Below, piece by piece: positions 10,677 through 17,641 of a stretch of DNA of 34,866 nt (position 1 is its first letter; every line of letters starts with the position of its first letter). The DNA lies in contig DEBE01000084.1 in assembly GCA_002348425.1 (NCBI GenBank), positions 1 to 34,866 of the forward strand. Direction: 5' to 3'. A model generated the notes under the pieces. That model was not told the origin of the DNA and searched no databases. It was given only the letters and a program-made list of their open reading frames with translations. Source of the stretch: Alphaproteobacteria bacterium UBA2964. GTDB lineage: Bacteria > Pseudomonadota > Alphaproteobacteria > MPNO01 > UBA2964. Made by a program: the position numbers and the translations under genes.

Positions 10677-10705
10677 TTACATTAACACCATAGGTCTGTG
10701 ATAAA
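10677..10705 (+). promoter_or_regulatory. Candidate promoter of the rubrerythrin gene
   Basis: TTACAT at 10677-10682 and GATAAA at 10700-10705 are 17 bp apart and resemble sigma-70 -35 and -10 elements. They lie in the 122-bp AT-rich gap after fabI, about 37 bp before the rubrerythrin ATG. A strong AGGAG ribosome-binding site follows. The gap itself shows only a T-rich tract after fabI and no convincing terminator. This is a consensus match by eye only. Confidence 0.33.
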
Positions 10706-10741
10706 ATAAACATTTACTAGCGAAGGGAAGAGGAGAACACG

Positions 10742-11161
10742 ATGCCATCGTTAAAAGGAACTAAAACTGAAGATAATTTAAAAGCGGCGTTTGCAGGGGA
10801 ATCCCAAGCCAACCGGAGATATTTGTATTTTGCTCAAAAAGCTGATGTGGAGGGCTATAACGATGTAGCAGCCGTTTTTCGTTCAACTGCGGAAGGTGAA
10901 ACTGGACATGCACATGGCCACTTAGAATATCTGGAAGAAACCGGTGATCCTGCGACCGGTGAGCCTATAGGAACGACTGCAGACAATCTCAAGGCCGCGG
11001 TTGCTGGTGAGACGCATGAATACACCGATATGTATCCCGGTATGGCCCGAGAAGCACGTGATGAAGGCTTTGATGAGATAGCAAGTTGGTTTGAGACTTT
11101 AGCTAAGGCTGAAAAATCTCACGCTGGTCGCTTCCAGAAGGCGTTTGATGAGCTCGACTAA
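10742..11161 (+). CDS. Rubrerythrin diiron protein lacking the rubredoxin domain
   Basis: Rubrerythrins are ferritin-like diiron proteins, usually NAD(P)H-linked peroxidases. The 139 residues form a single four-helix bundle. Candidate iron ligands are Glu20 (FAGESQANRRY), Glu53-x2-His56 (EGETGHAHGH), Glu90 or Glu93 (VAGETHEY) and Glu124-x2-His127 (AKAEKSHAG). The C-terminal rubredoxin domain with its two CxxC pairs, found in classical rubrerythrin, is absent, so electrons must come from a partner. The Fe-S/CCG protein and DUF3501 protein downstream are the obvious candidates by position. An AGGAG site precedes the ATG, and a hairpin follows the stop, so this gene may also be transcribed alone. 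Confidence 0.93.
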   Translation: MPSLKGTKTEDNLKAAFAGESQANRRYLYFAQKADVEGYNDVAAVFRSTAEGETGHAHGHLEYLEETGDPATGEPIGTTADNLKAAVAGETHEYTDMYPGMAREARDEGFDEIASWFETLAKAEKSHAGRFQKAFDELD

Positions 11162-11173
11162 AATCTAATACTT

Positions 11174-11213
11174 TATGTGGAGTTTATAATTACTCCACAT
11201 ATCTATTTGTAAT
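11174..11213 (+). terminator. Hairpin terminator or attenuator after rubrerythrin
   Basis: TATGTGGAGT at 11174-11183 pairs perfectly with ACTCCACATA at 11192-11201 around an 8-nt loop. The T-rich stretch tctatttgt follows. The ten-pair stem is good, but the U tract is interrupted, so termination may be partial. It separates the rubrerythrin gene from the Fe-S protein gene 87 bp further on. Confidence 0.6.
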
Positions 11214-11228
11214 TGTTTCGATAGCTAT

Positions 11229-11249
11229 TCTAGAAATTGTGATTCTAGA
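11229..11249. promoter_or_regulatory. Perfect inverted repeat TCTAGAA-N7-TTCTAGA, candidate operator
   Basis: The 21-bp site has two perfectly complementary 7-bp arms (11229-11235 and 11243-11249). It lies 39 bp before the ATG of the Fe-S/CCG protein gene and overlaps a possible -35 hexamer (TTGTGA, 11237-11242). The arms resemble the TAGAA/TTCTA half-sites of Fur-family Irr boxes, but the 7-bp spacing is, as I recall those boxes, not the usual one. The regulator is therefore not assigned. Confidence 0.45.
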
Positions 11250-11266
11250 CACTCTCGGGCTATGCT
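11237..11266 (+). promoter_or_regulatory. Candidate promoter of the Fe-S/CCG protein gene
   Basis: TTGTGA at 11237-11242 and TATGCT at 11261-11266 are 18 bp apart and each match four of six consensus positions. The first hexamer lies within the inverted repeat at 11229-11249, which would suit repression. This is a weak match judged by eye. Confidence 0.3.
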
Positions 11267-11288
11267 ATTTGATAAGGAATAACAAAGG

Positions 11289-12635
11289 ATGTCTGAAGGA
11301 AGTTTAGAGGCACCAATACGTCATCCGATCGATTGGAATAATCCCGATTTTTATGATGGCGAGAAGTTAGATAAAGAATTGAGACGTGTATTTGACATCT
11401 GCCATGGATGCCGACGTTGTTTTAATCTCTGTGATACTTTTCCTAAGCTTTTTGATCTAATCGATGATTCGGAGACGGGTGAACTGGACTCAGTTGCAAG
11501 CGAGGATTTTAAACCAGCCATCGATGCTTGTACTCTATGTGATATGTGTTTTATGACAAAATGTCCCTATGTGCCACCACATGAATTTAACTTAGATTTT
11601 CCTCACCTTATGCTTCGTTATAGAGCAATAGAGCATCGTAACGGCCAAATTCCTTTTGCAACGAAGCAAATTACTGAAACTGACCGGAATGGCAAAATGG
11701 CCCGACCTGTTGCCGGGTTAGTGAATTGGGGAACCAAAACGGAAAATAAATTAACCCGACCAATATTGCAGGTTGTTTCTGGTATAAATAAAGAGGCGGA
11801 TTTACCCAAATATCAATCAAAGACCATTTCTTCTCAAATTAAAACAGCTAAATCGAAAGTAAATAAGTCCGCACCAGCTTTTGGTCGAAAAGCTGTTTTA
11901 TACGCAACTTGTTTTGTAAATTATAATAATTCAAAGATTGGACTGGCTGCTGAGAAAGTTCTTTCAATAAATGGTGTTGAGACTGAATTAATTTATCCTA
12001 ATTGCTGTGGAATGCCGAAATTAGAGCACGGTGATATTGCCGCTGTAGCTAAAAATGCAAAAGAGGTGGCTACCGCACTATTGCCTTGGATCGATAAGGG
12101 ATATGATGTTATCGCTTTAATACCAAGTTGCGCGTTGATGTTAAAGTTTGAGTGGCCGCTTATTTTACCCAATGATGAAGACATCAAACGTTTGTCTGAA
12201 GCTACCAAGGATATTTCGGAGTACATAGTCGAGCTATCCAAGAATGAAGGCCTTGCAGATGGAATGGTTTCAACTCCAAGACCTGTAACTTTACATCTAG
12301 CCTGTCATGCTCGAGCTCAGAATATGGGCCCTAAAGCAGCAGAAATGCTTAAATTACTTCCAGATGCAGATATTAAGGTTATTGAACGGTGCTCGGGCCA
12401 TGGCGGTTCTTGGGGTATGATGAAAAAAAACTTTGATGCCGCTCTAAAAATTGGTAAGCCTGTTGCGCGGACTGCTTTAGAACAAATTTCTAGTGAAGTT
12501 GTGTCAGAATGTCCCCTTGCTGGAGTACATATTAGGCAGGGAATAAAACAGCTGAAAGAAGAGGGCGATGAGGGGGATCTTCCAGATACAGTTCCTCACC
12601 CAATAGAGATTTTAGCAAAATCATACGGGTTTTAA
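11289..12635 (+). CDS. GlpC/HdrB-like iron-sulfur oxidoreductase (CCG-domain protein)
   Basis: This 448-residue protein resembles the soluble Fe-S subunits of GlpC/LutA/heterodisulfide reductase families. Two [4Fe-4S] ferredoxin motifs are visible: C38-x2-C41-x2-C44-x3-C48 and C81-x2-C84-x2-C87-x4-C92. The C-terminal half has two cysteine-rich CCG-type segments. The first has C208, C239-C240-G241 and C281; the second has C339 and C368-S-G, where the second CCG is degenerate. Such domains bind noncubane or [4Fe-4S] clusters or handle disulfides. There is no membrane segment. DUF3501 begins 12 bp after its stop, and rubrerythrin lies upstream; this trio recurs in proteobacteria. The electron donor, acceptor and substrate are unknown. 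It is not a glycerol-3-phosphate dehydrogenase subunit by context. Confidence 0.85.
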   Translation: MSEGSLEAPIRHPIDWNNPDFYDGEKLDKELRRVFDICHGCRRCFNLCDTFPKLFDLIDDSETGELDSVASEDFKPAIDACTLCDMCFMTKCPYVPPHEFNLDFPHLMLRYRAIEHRNGQIPFATKQITETDRNGKMARPVAGLVNWGTKTENKLTRPILQVVSGINKEADLPKYQSKTISSQIKTAKSKVNKSAPAFGRKAVLYATCFVNYNNSKIGLAAEKVLSINGVETELIYPNCCGMPKLEHGDIAAVAKNAKEVATALLPWIDKGYDVIALIPSCALMLKFEWPLILPNDEDIKRLSEATKDISEYIVELSKNEGLADGMVSTPRPVTLHLACHARAQNMGPKAAEMLKLLPDADIKVIERCSGHGGSWGMMKKNFDAALKIGKPVARTALEQISSEVVSECPLAGVHIRQGIKQLKEEGDEGDLPDTVPHPIEILAKSYGF

Positions 12636-12647
12636 AGGGTTCATACC

Positions 12648-13232
12648 ATGCAGCGAGAAATCTTATACCAAGATATAATGACGATGTCTCACTATGCCTC
12701 TATCAGGAGAGAACATGCTAAAAAATTAGCAGACGAGAAAAAAAATCGGCGTATTGAGGTTGGTCCTGCTTGCACATTTTATTTTGAAAGCTACAACACA
12801 ATGTGGTTCCAAGTTCATGAGATGCTTTATATTGAAAAAGGTGGCGTTGATCAAATTGAAGGTGAATTAAGAGCTTATAACCCTCTTATCCCCAATGGAC
12901 ATGAATTAGTGGCAACCGTAATGATTGAGGTTGGTGACCCTGATCGGCGCTCCGCGCTACTTTCAAAGTTAGGCGGGTTTGAGGAAACTATTACTTTGTC
13001 TGTAGGTGATTCTGTTATAAGAGGGGTGGCCGAAGAGGATCTTGATAGGACGACGGTAGATGGTAAGGCATCATCTGTACAATTTCTCCGCTTTCCTTTT
13101 ACCGGAGCTCAAATATCAGATTTCAAGAATCCAGTTAATGATATAATTTTGTCTGTTGGTCATAAAAACTATCGCCACATGGCCGGCGTGCCTTCTAATG
13201 TACGTTCAGCGCTAGCAGAGGATTTTGATTAA
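12648..13232 (+). CDS. DUF3501 family protein
   Basis: The protein has 194 residues and no assigned biochemical function. It matches the DUF3501 pattern I know: MTMSHYASIRREH near the start, RRIEVGPACTFYFES, a VHEMLYIEKGG helix, LRAYNPLIPNGHEL, then the SSVQFLRFPF strand and a final VGHKNYRHM. There is no signal peptide, membrane segment or obvious cofactor motif, and few cysteines. It follows the Fe-S/CCG gene by 12 bp and is surely cotranscribed with it. By context it is an accessory of that Fe-S protein and of rubrerythrin; this is inference. A hairpin terminator lies 36 bp after its stop. Confidence 0.85.
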   Translation: MQREILYQDIMTMSHYASIRREHAKKLADEKKNRRIEVGPACTFYFESYNTMWFQVHEMLYIEKGGVDQIEGELRAYNPLIPNGHELVATVMIEVGDPDRRSALLSKLGGFEETITLSVGDSVIRGVAEEDLDRTTVDGKASSVQFLRFPFTGAQISDFKNPVNDIILSVGHKNYRHMAGVPSNVRSALAEDFD

Positions 13233-13268
13233 GGCCTGCTTATATATATTTTGGTCATATAACAGCCC

Positions 13269-13294
13269 GGTCTTAAGAAAGCTTGAGCCCTTTT
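13269..13294 (+). terminator. Rho-independent terminator after the DUF3501 gene
   Basis: GGtCTTAAG at 13269-13277 pairs with CTTGAGcCC at 13282-13290, with one T-C mismatch and one G-T pair. A tetraloop aaag separates the arms and TTTT follows. It sits between the convergent ends of the DUF3501 gene and the SH3 gene. On the minus strand no U tract follows, so it probably serves only the plus-strand transcript. Confidence 0.5.
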
Positions 13295-13311
13295 AGCGTT
13301 GCACATTTTAA

Positions 13312-13803
13312 TCATTTATATTTCTCTGAAGGATAAACTCCCCAAAGTTGATTGTGTCGCATCCATCCGGTATATCTAGGAAATTGAATGCGGCACCAAC
13401 TGATAGTGCATTTTTTTAACTTTCCAATAACTTTTTTTCCTATTTTAGCGATTATGCGACTGTCTGTTCGTCTGCTACGGCGTAATGTTTGTGATCCCTT
13501 CCTTATTATCACCCAACGCTGACCAGATAACAGAGTTTTTTTTATCCAACCTATGCTACCCTGCCACTCTCTGACTTTGCGCCAATCTTTGTATTCAGCA
13601 ATAATTTCTACTGGCATATGCTTGTAAACCAAGATCCACTTGATCGGATATCTCTTTCCTGGACCATGTCTCAAATTAACCTTCTCTGATTTCAGGGAAA
13701 CAAATCGTGGCAAAGGCAAACCAGTCTGAGCCATTGCTTTTAATGTTGTTAAGGAGAAGATTAAGAAAATTGTTAAAAGTGAGCGGTAATTTAGATATTT
13801 CAT
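13312..13803 (-). CDS. Exported SH3-domain protein
   Basis: The 163-residue protein has a clear signal peptide (KYLNYRSLLTIFLIFSLTTL followed by KAMAQ, cleavage likely after AMA). A bacterial SH3-like domain follows: VSLKSEKVNLRHGPGKRYPIKW, then PVEIIAEYKDWRKVREWQGSIGWI, and a second, shorter half with LRRSRRTDSRIIAKI and WCRIQFPRYTGWM. Proteins of this type are common in alphaproteobacteria, and the fold often binds peptidoglycan or partner proteins in the periplasm. The gene overlaps the upstream diiron-protein gene by 4 bp (ATGA), so the two are translationally coupled. Its specific role is unknown. Confidence 0.85.
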   Translation of the reverse strand: MKYLNYRSLLTIFLIFSLTTLKAMAQTGLPLPRFVSLKSEKVNLRHGPGKRYPIKWILVYKHMPVEIIAEYKDWRKVREWQGSIGWIKKTLLSGQRWVIIRKGSQTLRRSRRTDSRIIAKIGKKVIGKLKKCTISWCRIQFPRYTGWMRHNQLWGVYPSEKYK

Positions 13804-14510
13804 GAGGTTTTTTGCAGCTTATATCCCATTTCATAATGTAAATAAATGCCATCAAAATGGAACCATCGCATTTTGGCACTTTCCTTTACAAAGTATAAAC
13901 ACATATCTTGCTTTTCCCGGCTTCTACAATGTTTGACAATTAAGTCATAGGCTCTACCGCCATGTTCAACGTCTACCTCAGAATGGAGCCAAAAATGCTC
14001 TATCTCATGTTCTTTAAATTTATATATATTTCTTAGTGCGGGGAGTAATTTACTATATAACTTTGGAGACTGAGACTCTGTTCCGATTCTAAGCGCGGCC
14101 ATGCCACAATACCAGGGGTTGTCACGTGCGGTATCTGTAAGAAATCTTACCCAAGACCGAGTTGTCGGCAACCCTTCACTTTTTTTTATTTTTGTTGGGC
14201 TTCCCCCGTTTGCCCTTGCAAAATTTAGCATAATGTCTAAGTGCGAATGGTTCGGATTCATTTCTTCATGAAAATTGTCAATTTCGGCATGGATTACATC
14301 ATTAGGTGCATCTTTGCAGATAAAAAATGTGGGTGTATTCATTTTGCTAACCCAGTGCCATTGTTCGGCTGCCCAGCCCATCATGCATCTCTTGCTTAAT
14401 TTACCCTGTGACCATTTTTCTGTCATTGGATGGTTGGCACAGTGGAATTCGTTAACCATGTCCTCTAATCTTTTTCGGAATGTTCGAGACATCGCGGTTG
14501 TCCGTGTCAT
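13800..14510 (-). CDS. Heme-oxygenase-like diiron protein (PqqC/CADD-like, HDO family)
   Basis: The 236-residue, all-helical protein resembles PqqC/TENA/CADD-type proteins. Candidate metal ligands reproduce the spacing known for CADD: Glu83-x6-His90 (EEMNPNHSH), Glu145 (RIGTESQ), and His176-x3-Asp180-x2-His183 (HSEVDVEHGG). That set marks heme-oxygenase-like diiron oxidases rather than cofactorless PqqC. CADD uses such a site to make p-aminobenzoate from its own tyrosine; other members do N-oxygenation or decarboxylation. The substrate here is unknown. Translation starts at 14510 or at the second Met at 14492. The stop overlaps the SH3 gene by 4 bp, and the DsrE-like gene ends 57 bp upstream. 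There are no pqq genes in the window. Confidence 0.72.
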   Translation of the reverse strand: MTRTTAMSRTFRKRLEDMVNEFHCANHPMTEKWSQGKLSKRCMMGWAAEQWHWVSKMNTPTFFICKDAPNDVIHAEIDNFHEEMNPNHSHLDIMLNFARANGGSPTKIKKSEGLPTTRSWVRFLTDTARDNPWYCGMAALRIGTESQSPKLYSKLLPALRNIYKFKEHEIEHFWLHSEVDVEHGGRAYDLIVKHCRSREKQDMCLYFVKESAKMRWFHFDGIYLHYEMGYKLQKTS

Positions 14511-14567
14511 TTCTAAAAGGGTACCCTAAGGTTGGTTGCTACGGGGCGTCAAGTTTAGTTGCTAATC

Positions 14568-15008
14568 CTATATGAAAATTATTTGTCCTCCATCTTTCTC
14601 TGCTTCAGATAAGAAAGTGCTTAGACCACCGGACTTTAATGGTAGATCGTCGCGAAACGCTTTCTTATTTAATCCTGCAATAACGATTCCCATTTCACAT
14701 CTATAAATCTTCACATTCAGCTCGACGCATGCTTTAAGTGTGGCGTCAATTGTACATATTCCATTTTTGTGATGTTCTTGATCTCTCTTTAATGCTGATT
14801 GGCCATTTTCCGAGTTTCCTAATAGAGACCAGCCGGGGACTCCCTCAAAATCATCTAAAATTAATTTGAGACCATTTCCGGTTAGAAAAAGACTCACAGG
14901 TCTATCGATTGCTGCTGCAGCACTTGCAATAGCTAAGCTATAATGTACACGATCATAGTCACCGGAGAAAAGAACTACAGATAAACGACGGCGGGAGGTT
15001 TCTTTCAT
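14568..15008 (-). CDS. DsrE/DsrF-like family protein
   Basis: This 146-residue soluble protein resembles the DsrE/DsrF/DrsH-like sulfur-relay fold. It opens with LSVVLFSGDYDRVHYSLAIASAAAAI, in two parts, followed by a SLFLTGNGLKLIL strand-helix. The conserved ELNVKIYRCEMGIVIAGL segment holds a cysteine about 47 residues from the C terminus. Family members often carry sulfur as a persulfide or interact with redox partners. Its ATG overlaps the moeB-like stop by 4 bp (ATGA), so the two proteins are made together, which fits a sulfur-transfer role. That role and its acceptor are inferred, not shown. Confidence 0.8.
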   Translation of the reverse strand: MKETSRRRLSVVLFSGDYDRVHYSLAIASAAAAIDRPVSLFLTGNGLKLILDDFEGVPGWSLLGNSENGQSALKRDQEHHKNGICTIDATLKACVELNVKIYRCEMGIVIAGLNKKAFRDDLPLKSGGLSTFLSEAEKDGGQIIFI

Positions 15009-15802
15009 TTGGCAATGTGACTCGAGAGATCTAAAATTGAGGGGTTATCTCCGCAAAGAGGGCAATCCCTATCTGGTTTTAGTGTCATTTTGCGGAACTC
15101 AATTTCTAGCGCGTCATAAAGCAATAAATTGGAGTCTAAGCCTGAACCAATTCCCATAATTTCTTTTAAAACCTCCGTCGCTTGCAGTGAACCCACTGTT
15201 CCAGCCAAGGCCCCTAATACGCCACCTTCAGAACAGCTGGGCACTAGGCCATTGGGAGGAGGCTCGCGATAAAGGCATCGATAACAGGGGTAATCTTGGC
15301 CAATATGTGACTTGAATGTAGCCACTTGGCCCTCAAAACGTAGAATAGCCCCTGAGATTAACGTTTTTTTATTTAGATGACATGCATCATTCAATAGAAA
15401 CCGCGTTTCAAAATTATCGGAGCCGTCTACTATTATTTCATAATCAGAAATTAAATCGACTACGTTATGCGCTGTTAATCTCAATTTATAAGATTGAAAA
15501 TTAATCTCATTGTTTATTTTTTTTATAGTTGTGCTTGCACTTTCGACCTTGGATTTACCAATACTATGAGAATTGTGAATAACTTGTCGTTGAAGGTTGG
15601 ATAAGTCAACTACGTCATCATCCACAACACCTATTTTCCCGACACCTGCTGCTGCAAGATAGAGCAAGACTGGTGCGCCTAGGCCTCCTGCACCTATAAC
15701 CAAAACACTGGAGGTTAATAGCTTTTCTTGGCCCAAGCCGCCAACTTCTGGTAGAATTATATGTCTAGCATAACGCTGAAGTTGTTTATCTGTAAACTTC
15801 AT
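15005..15802 (-). CDS. MoeB/ThiF/HesA-type E1-like adenylyltransferase
   Basis: These enzymes adenylate the C-terminal Gly-Gly of ubiquitin-like sulfur carriers (MoaD, ThiS) with ATP. The 265-residue protein has YARHIILPEVGGLGQEKL, the ATP-binding GAGGLG (37-42), the acidic DDDVVDLSNLQRQV segment and the IVDGSDNFETRF motif. Two zinc CxxC pairs are present: CYRC and, near the C terminus, CPLC. A cysteine in LVPSCSEGG is also conserved. Sequence alone does not decide between MoeB and ThiF. No moaD or thiS is in the window. It lies 6 bp after dut and overlaps the DsrE-like gene. Confidence 0.9.
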   Translation of the reverse strand: MKFTDKQLQRYARHIILPEVGGLGQEKLLTSSVLVIGAGGLGAPVLLYLAAAGVGKIGVVDDDVVDLSNLQRQVIHNSHSIGKSKVESASTTIKKINNEINFQSYKLRLTAHNVVDLISDYEIIVDGSDNFETRFLLNDACHLNKKTLISGAILRFEGQVATFKSHIGQDYPCYRCLYREPPPNGLVPSCSEGGVLGALAGTVGSLQATEVLKEIMGIGSGLDSNLLLYDALEIEFRKMTLKPDRDCPLCGDNPSILDLSSHIAK

Positions 15803-15808
15803 TAGACT

Positions 15809-16267
15809 TTAAACTTTCTGATCCGTTATCCCCGTTGAGCCAAAACCACTATCACCGCGAATTGTTTTCGGTAGGATGTCAGTTTCTATCAGGTTTGCTT
15901 GAATAACAGGGGCAACTACCATCTGTGCAATTCGCATACTACGTTCTATAATAAATTCAACGCTTCCAAAGTTCTGCAATATGACCTTTATTTCTCCGCG
16001 ATAATCCGCATCGATAGTCCCTGGTGAGTTGAGTACGGTCACACCAAATTTAATGGCAAGTCCAGAGCGCGATCGAATTTGTGCTTCATAGCCTTCTGGC
16101 AATGCAATCGCTAATCCGGTTGGTACCATTATACGCTCACCGGGCCGTAAAATAATGTCACTTTCTACCGCTGCCGGTAAATCCATACCAGCCGCGCAGG
16201 TGCTTTCATAAGCTGGCAAGGGAATCTCTTGATTATGCGAAAGTCGTTTTACAGATATTGATTTCAT
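15809..16267 (-). CDS. dut: dUTP diphosphatase (trimeric)
   Basis: dUTPase hydrolyses dUTP to dUMP, keeping uracil out of DNA and supplying dTMP synthesis. All five motifs of the trimeric enzyme are present in 152 residues: AGMDL (26-30), RSRSGLA (65-71), [12 protein letters not shown] (80-91, with the catalytic Asp), RIAQMV (112-117) and the C-terminal [10 protein letters not shown] (137-146). It starts 5 bp after coaBC, a pairing also seen in enterobacteria (dfp-dut). Confidence 0.97.
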   Translation of the reverse strand: MKSISVKRLSHNQEIPLPAYESTCAAGMDLPAAVESDIILRPGERIMVPTGLAIALPEGYEAQIRSRSGLAIKFGVTVLNSPGTIDADYRGEIKVILQNFGSVEFIIERSMRIAQMVVAPVIQANLIETDILPKTIRGDSGFGSTGITDQKV

Positions 16268-16272
16268 AATTT

Positions 16273-17484
16273 TTATTTTTTTTCTGCCAGCGATTGAAAA
16301 TGATCCGCAATCCGTTTTACTAATTCATAGGCGACATTTTTTTTCGACATTTCGGGCCAACTTTCAGTTCCGTCATTGTTAATGAAATGAACCCGATTTT
16401 GGTTGCCACCAAAAGTGTTTGATCCCATTGAGACATCATTTCCCAAAATCCAGTCACAGTTTTTTTCAATACGCTTAGGTGATGCTTTAGAAATCACATC
16501 GCTCGTTTCAGCTGCAAAACCAATCACTAGCCTTGGTCGTCCGTTACCTTTTTTAGCTAAAGTTTTCAAAATATCGGGGTTTTTTTTAAGAGAGAGGGAT
16601 AGTGTATCCCCCTTTTTTTTGATTTTGCCCTTCGACTTCTTTCTAATACGCCAATCAGAGACGGCAGCCGCGCAAACAGCAATATCGGCCGGAAGAGAAG
16701 TTTTGCAGGCCTCTAGCATTTGCTCTGCTGTTTCAACATGGATTACATTTACACCAGTAGGGTCTGGTTCTTGGGTGGGACCGGTCACAAGTGTTGTATC
16801 GGCGCCAAATTTTGCGAGCGCTGAAGCTATAGCATGTCCCTGTTTTCCAGAGGAGCGGTTAGCTATATAACGAACCGGATCTATGGCCTCTTGAGTGGGA
16901 CCACTGGTCACAATAGCATGAACGCCACTCAGCCGACCCTCGCAGGAAAAATAAAGTTGGATTTCTGAAAGAATTTCATGTGGTTCCATCATTCGTCCCA
17001 TACCAAATTCGCCGCATGCCATATTACCGGATCCCGGCCCGATAATTTGCACACCCCGATTACGCAAAATTTTCAAATTATTAACGGTAGCCTCATGTTT
17101 CCACATGCGAACATTCATTGATGGGGCCGCCATAATAGTTTTGTCTGCAGCTAGTAAGATAGTAGTCGCCAAGTCATCAGCAACACCCTGCGCCATGCTA
17201 GAAAGTATATTAGCGGTTGCCGGTGCTATTACGATTAAATCTGATTCCCGAGAAAGCCGAATATGCCCCATTTCATTTTCGTCGGTTAGCGAAAAAAGGT
17301 CACTGAATACCTTTTCCTCGGATAATACTGAGACCGATAAAGGTGTGATAAATTTAGTCGCTGCTTTAGTTAGAACACAGCGGACTAAAACGCCTTGTTC
17401 TCTGAGATGGCGAATTAAATCTAAACTTTTATAAGCTGCTATACCACCGGATATAACCAATAAAATGCGTTTGCCCTTCAGCAT
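16273..17484 (-). CDS. coaBC: Bifunctional phosphopantothenoylcysteine decarboxylase/synthetase
   Basis: CoaBC joins cysteine to 4'-phosphopantothenate and decarboxylates the product to 4'-phosphopantetheine in coenzyme A synthesis. The 403 residues contain the flavin-dependent CoaC half ([13 protein letters not shown] near the N terminus, APSMNVRMW, and the active-site Cys in [12 protein letters not shown]). The CoaB half follows ([35 protein letters not shown]). The length is normal. It is the first gene of the minus-strand coaBC-dut-moeB-dsrE-like series, with an AAAGGT ribosome-binding site before the ATG. Confidence 0.97.
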   Translation of the reverse strand: MLKGKRILLVISGGIAAYKSLDLIRHLREQGVLVRCVLTKAATKFITPLSVSVLSEEKVFSDLFSLTDENEMGHIRLSRESDLIVIAPATANILSSMAQGVADDLATTILLAADKTIMAAPSMNVRMWKHEATVNNLKILRNRGVQIIGPGSGNMACGEFGMGRMMEPHEILSEIQLYFSCEGRLSGVHAIVTSGPTQEAIDPVRYIANRSSGKQGHAIASALAKFGADTTLVTGPTQEPDPTGVNVIHVETAEQMLEACKTSLPADIAVCAAAVSDWRIRKKSKGKIKKKGDTLSLSLKKNPDILKTLAKKGNGRPRLVIGFAAETSDVISKASPKRIEKNCDWILGNDVSMGSNTFGGNQNRVHFINNDGTESWPEMSKKNVAYELVKRIADHFQSLAEKK

Positions 17485-17526
17485 AATTACGGACCTTTGG
17501 TTAAAAATTTGATTTGTTTTTTTAGT

Positions 17527-17555
17527 AAATTAGTGTTTCAGGCCCGTAACGGCAA
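17527..17555 (-). promoter_or_regulatory. Candidate promoter of the coaBC operon
   Basis: On the minus strand TTGCCG (17555-17550) and TAATTT (17532-17527) are 17 bp apart, about 43 bp before the coaBC ATG. The 157-bp gap to the neighbouring gene also holds the terminator at 17601-17633, which would insulate the operon. The match is by eye and moderate. Confidence 0.3.
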
Positions 17556-17600
17556 GAATTCACTTTTATGCTATAGAAATAAGTTATTATTTTGCAAATA

Positions 17601-17633
17601 ATAAAAAGCGGTACTAAAAGTACCGCTTTTTAT
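17601..17633 (-). terminator. Perfect hairpin terminator after the TctC-like gene
   Basis: ATAAAAAGCGGTACT (17601-17615) and AGTACCGCTTTTTAT (17619-17633) form a perfect 15-bp stem around a 3-nt loop. The stem begins with an A tract and ends with a T tract in either direction. It lies 8 bp after the stop of the solute-binding protein gene and is its terminator. By symmetry it would stop readthrough from the other side too, although no plus-strand gene ends there. Confidence 0.88.
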
Positions 17634-17641
17634 ATTCTAGT

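Noticed and set aside
14511..14567. Promoter for the diiron-protein gene (TTGACG at 14552-14547, minus strand)
   Set aside because: The best -10 at proper spacing (TAGGGT) is poor and would leave almost no leader, so it is not listed as a feature.
16403..16870. Plus-strand 155-codon frame opposite coaBC
   Set aside because: It is antisense to the CoaB half, whose motifs are intact, and resembles no known family.
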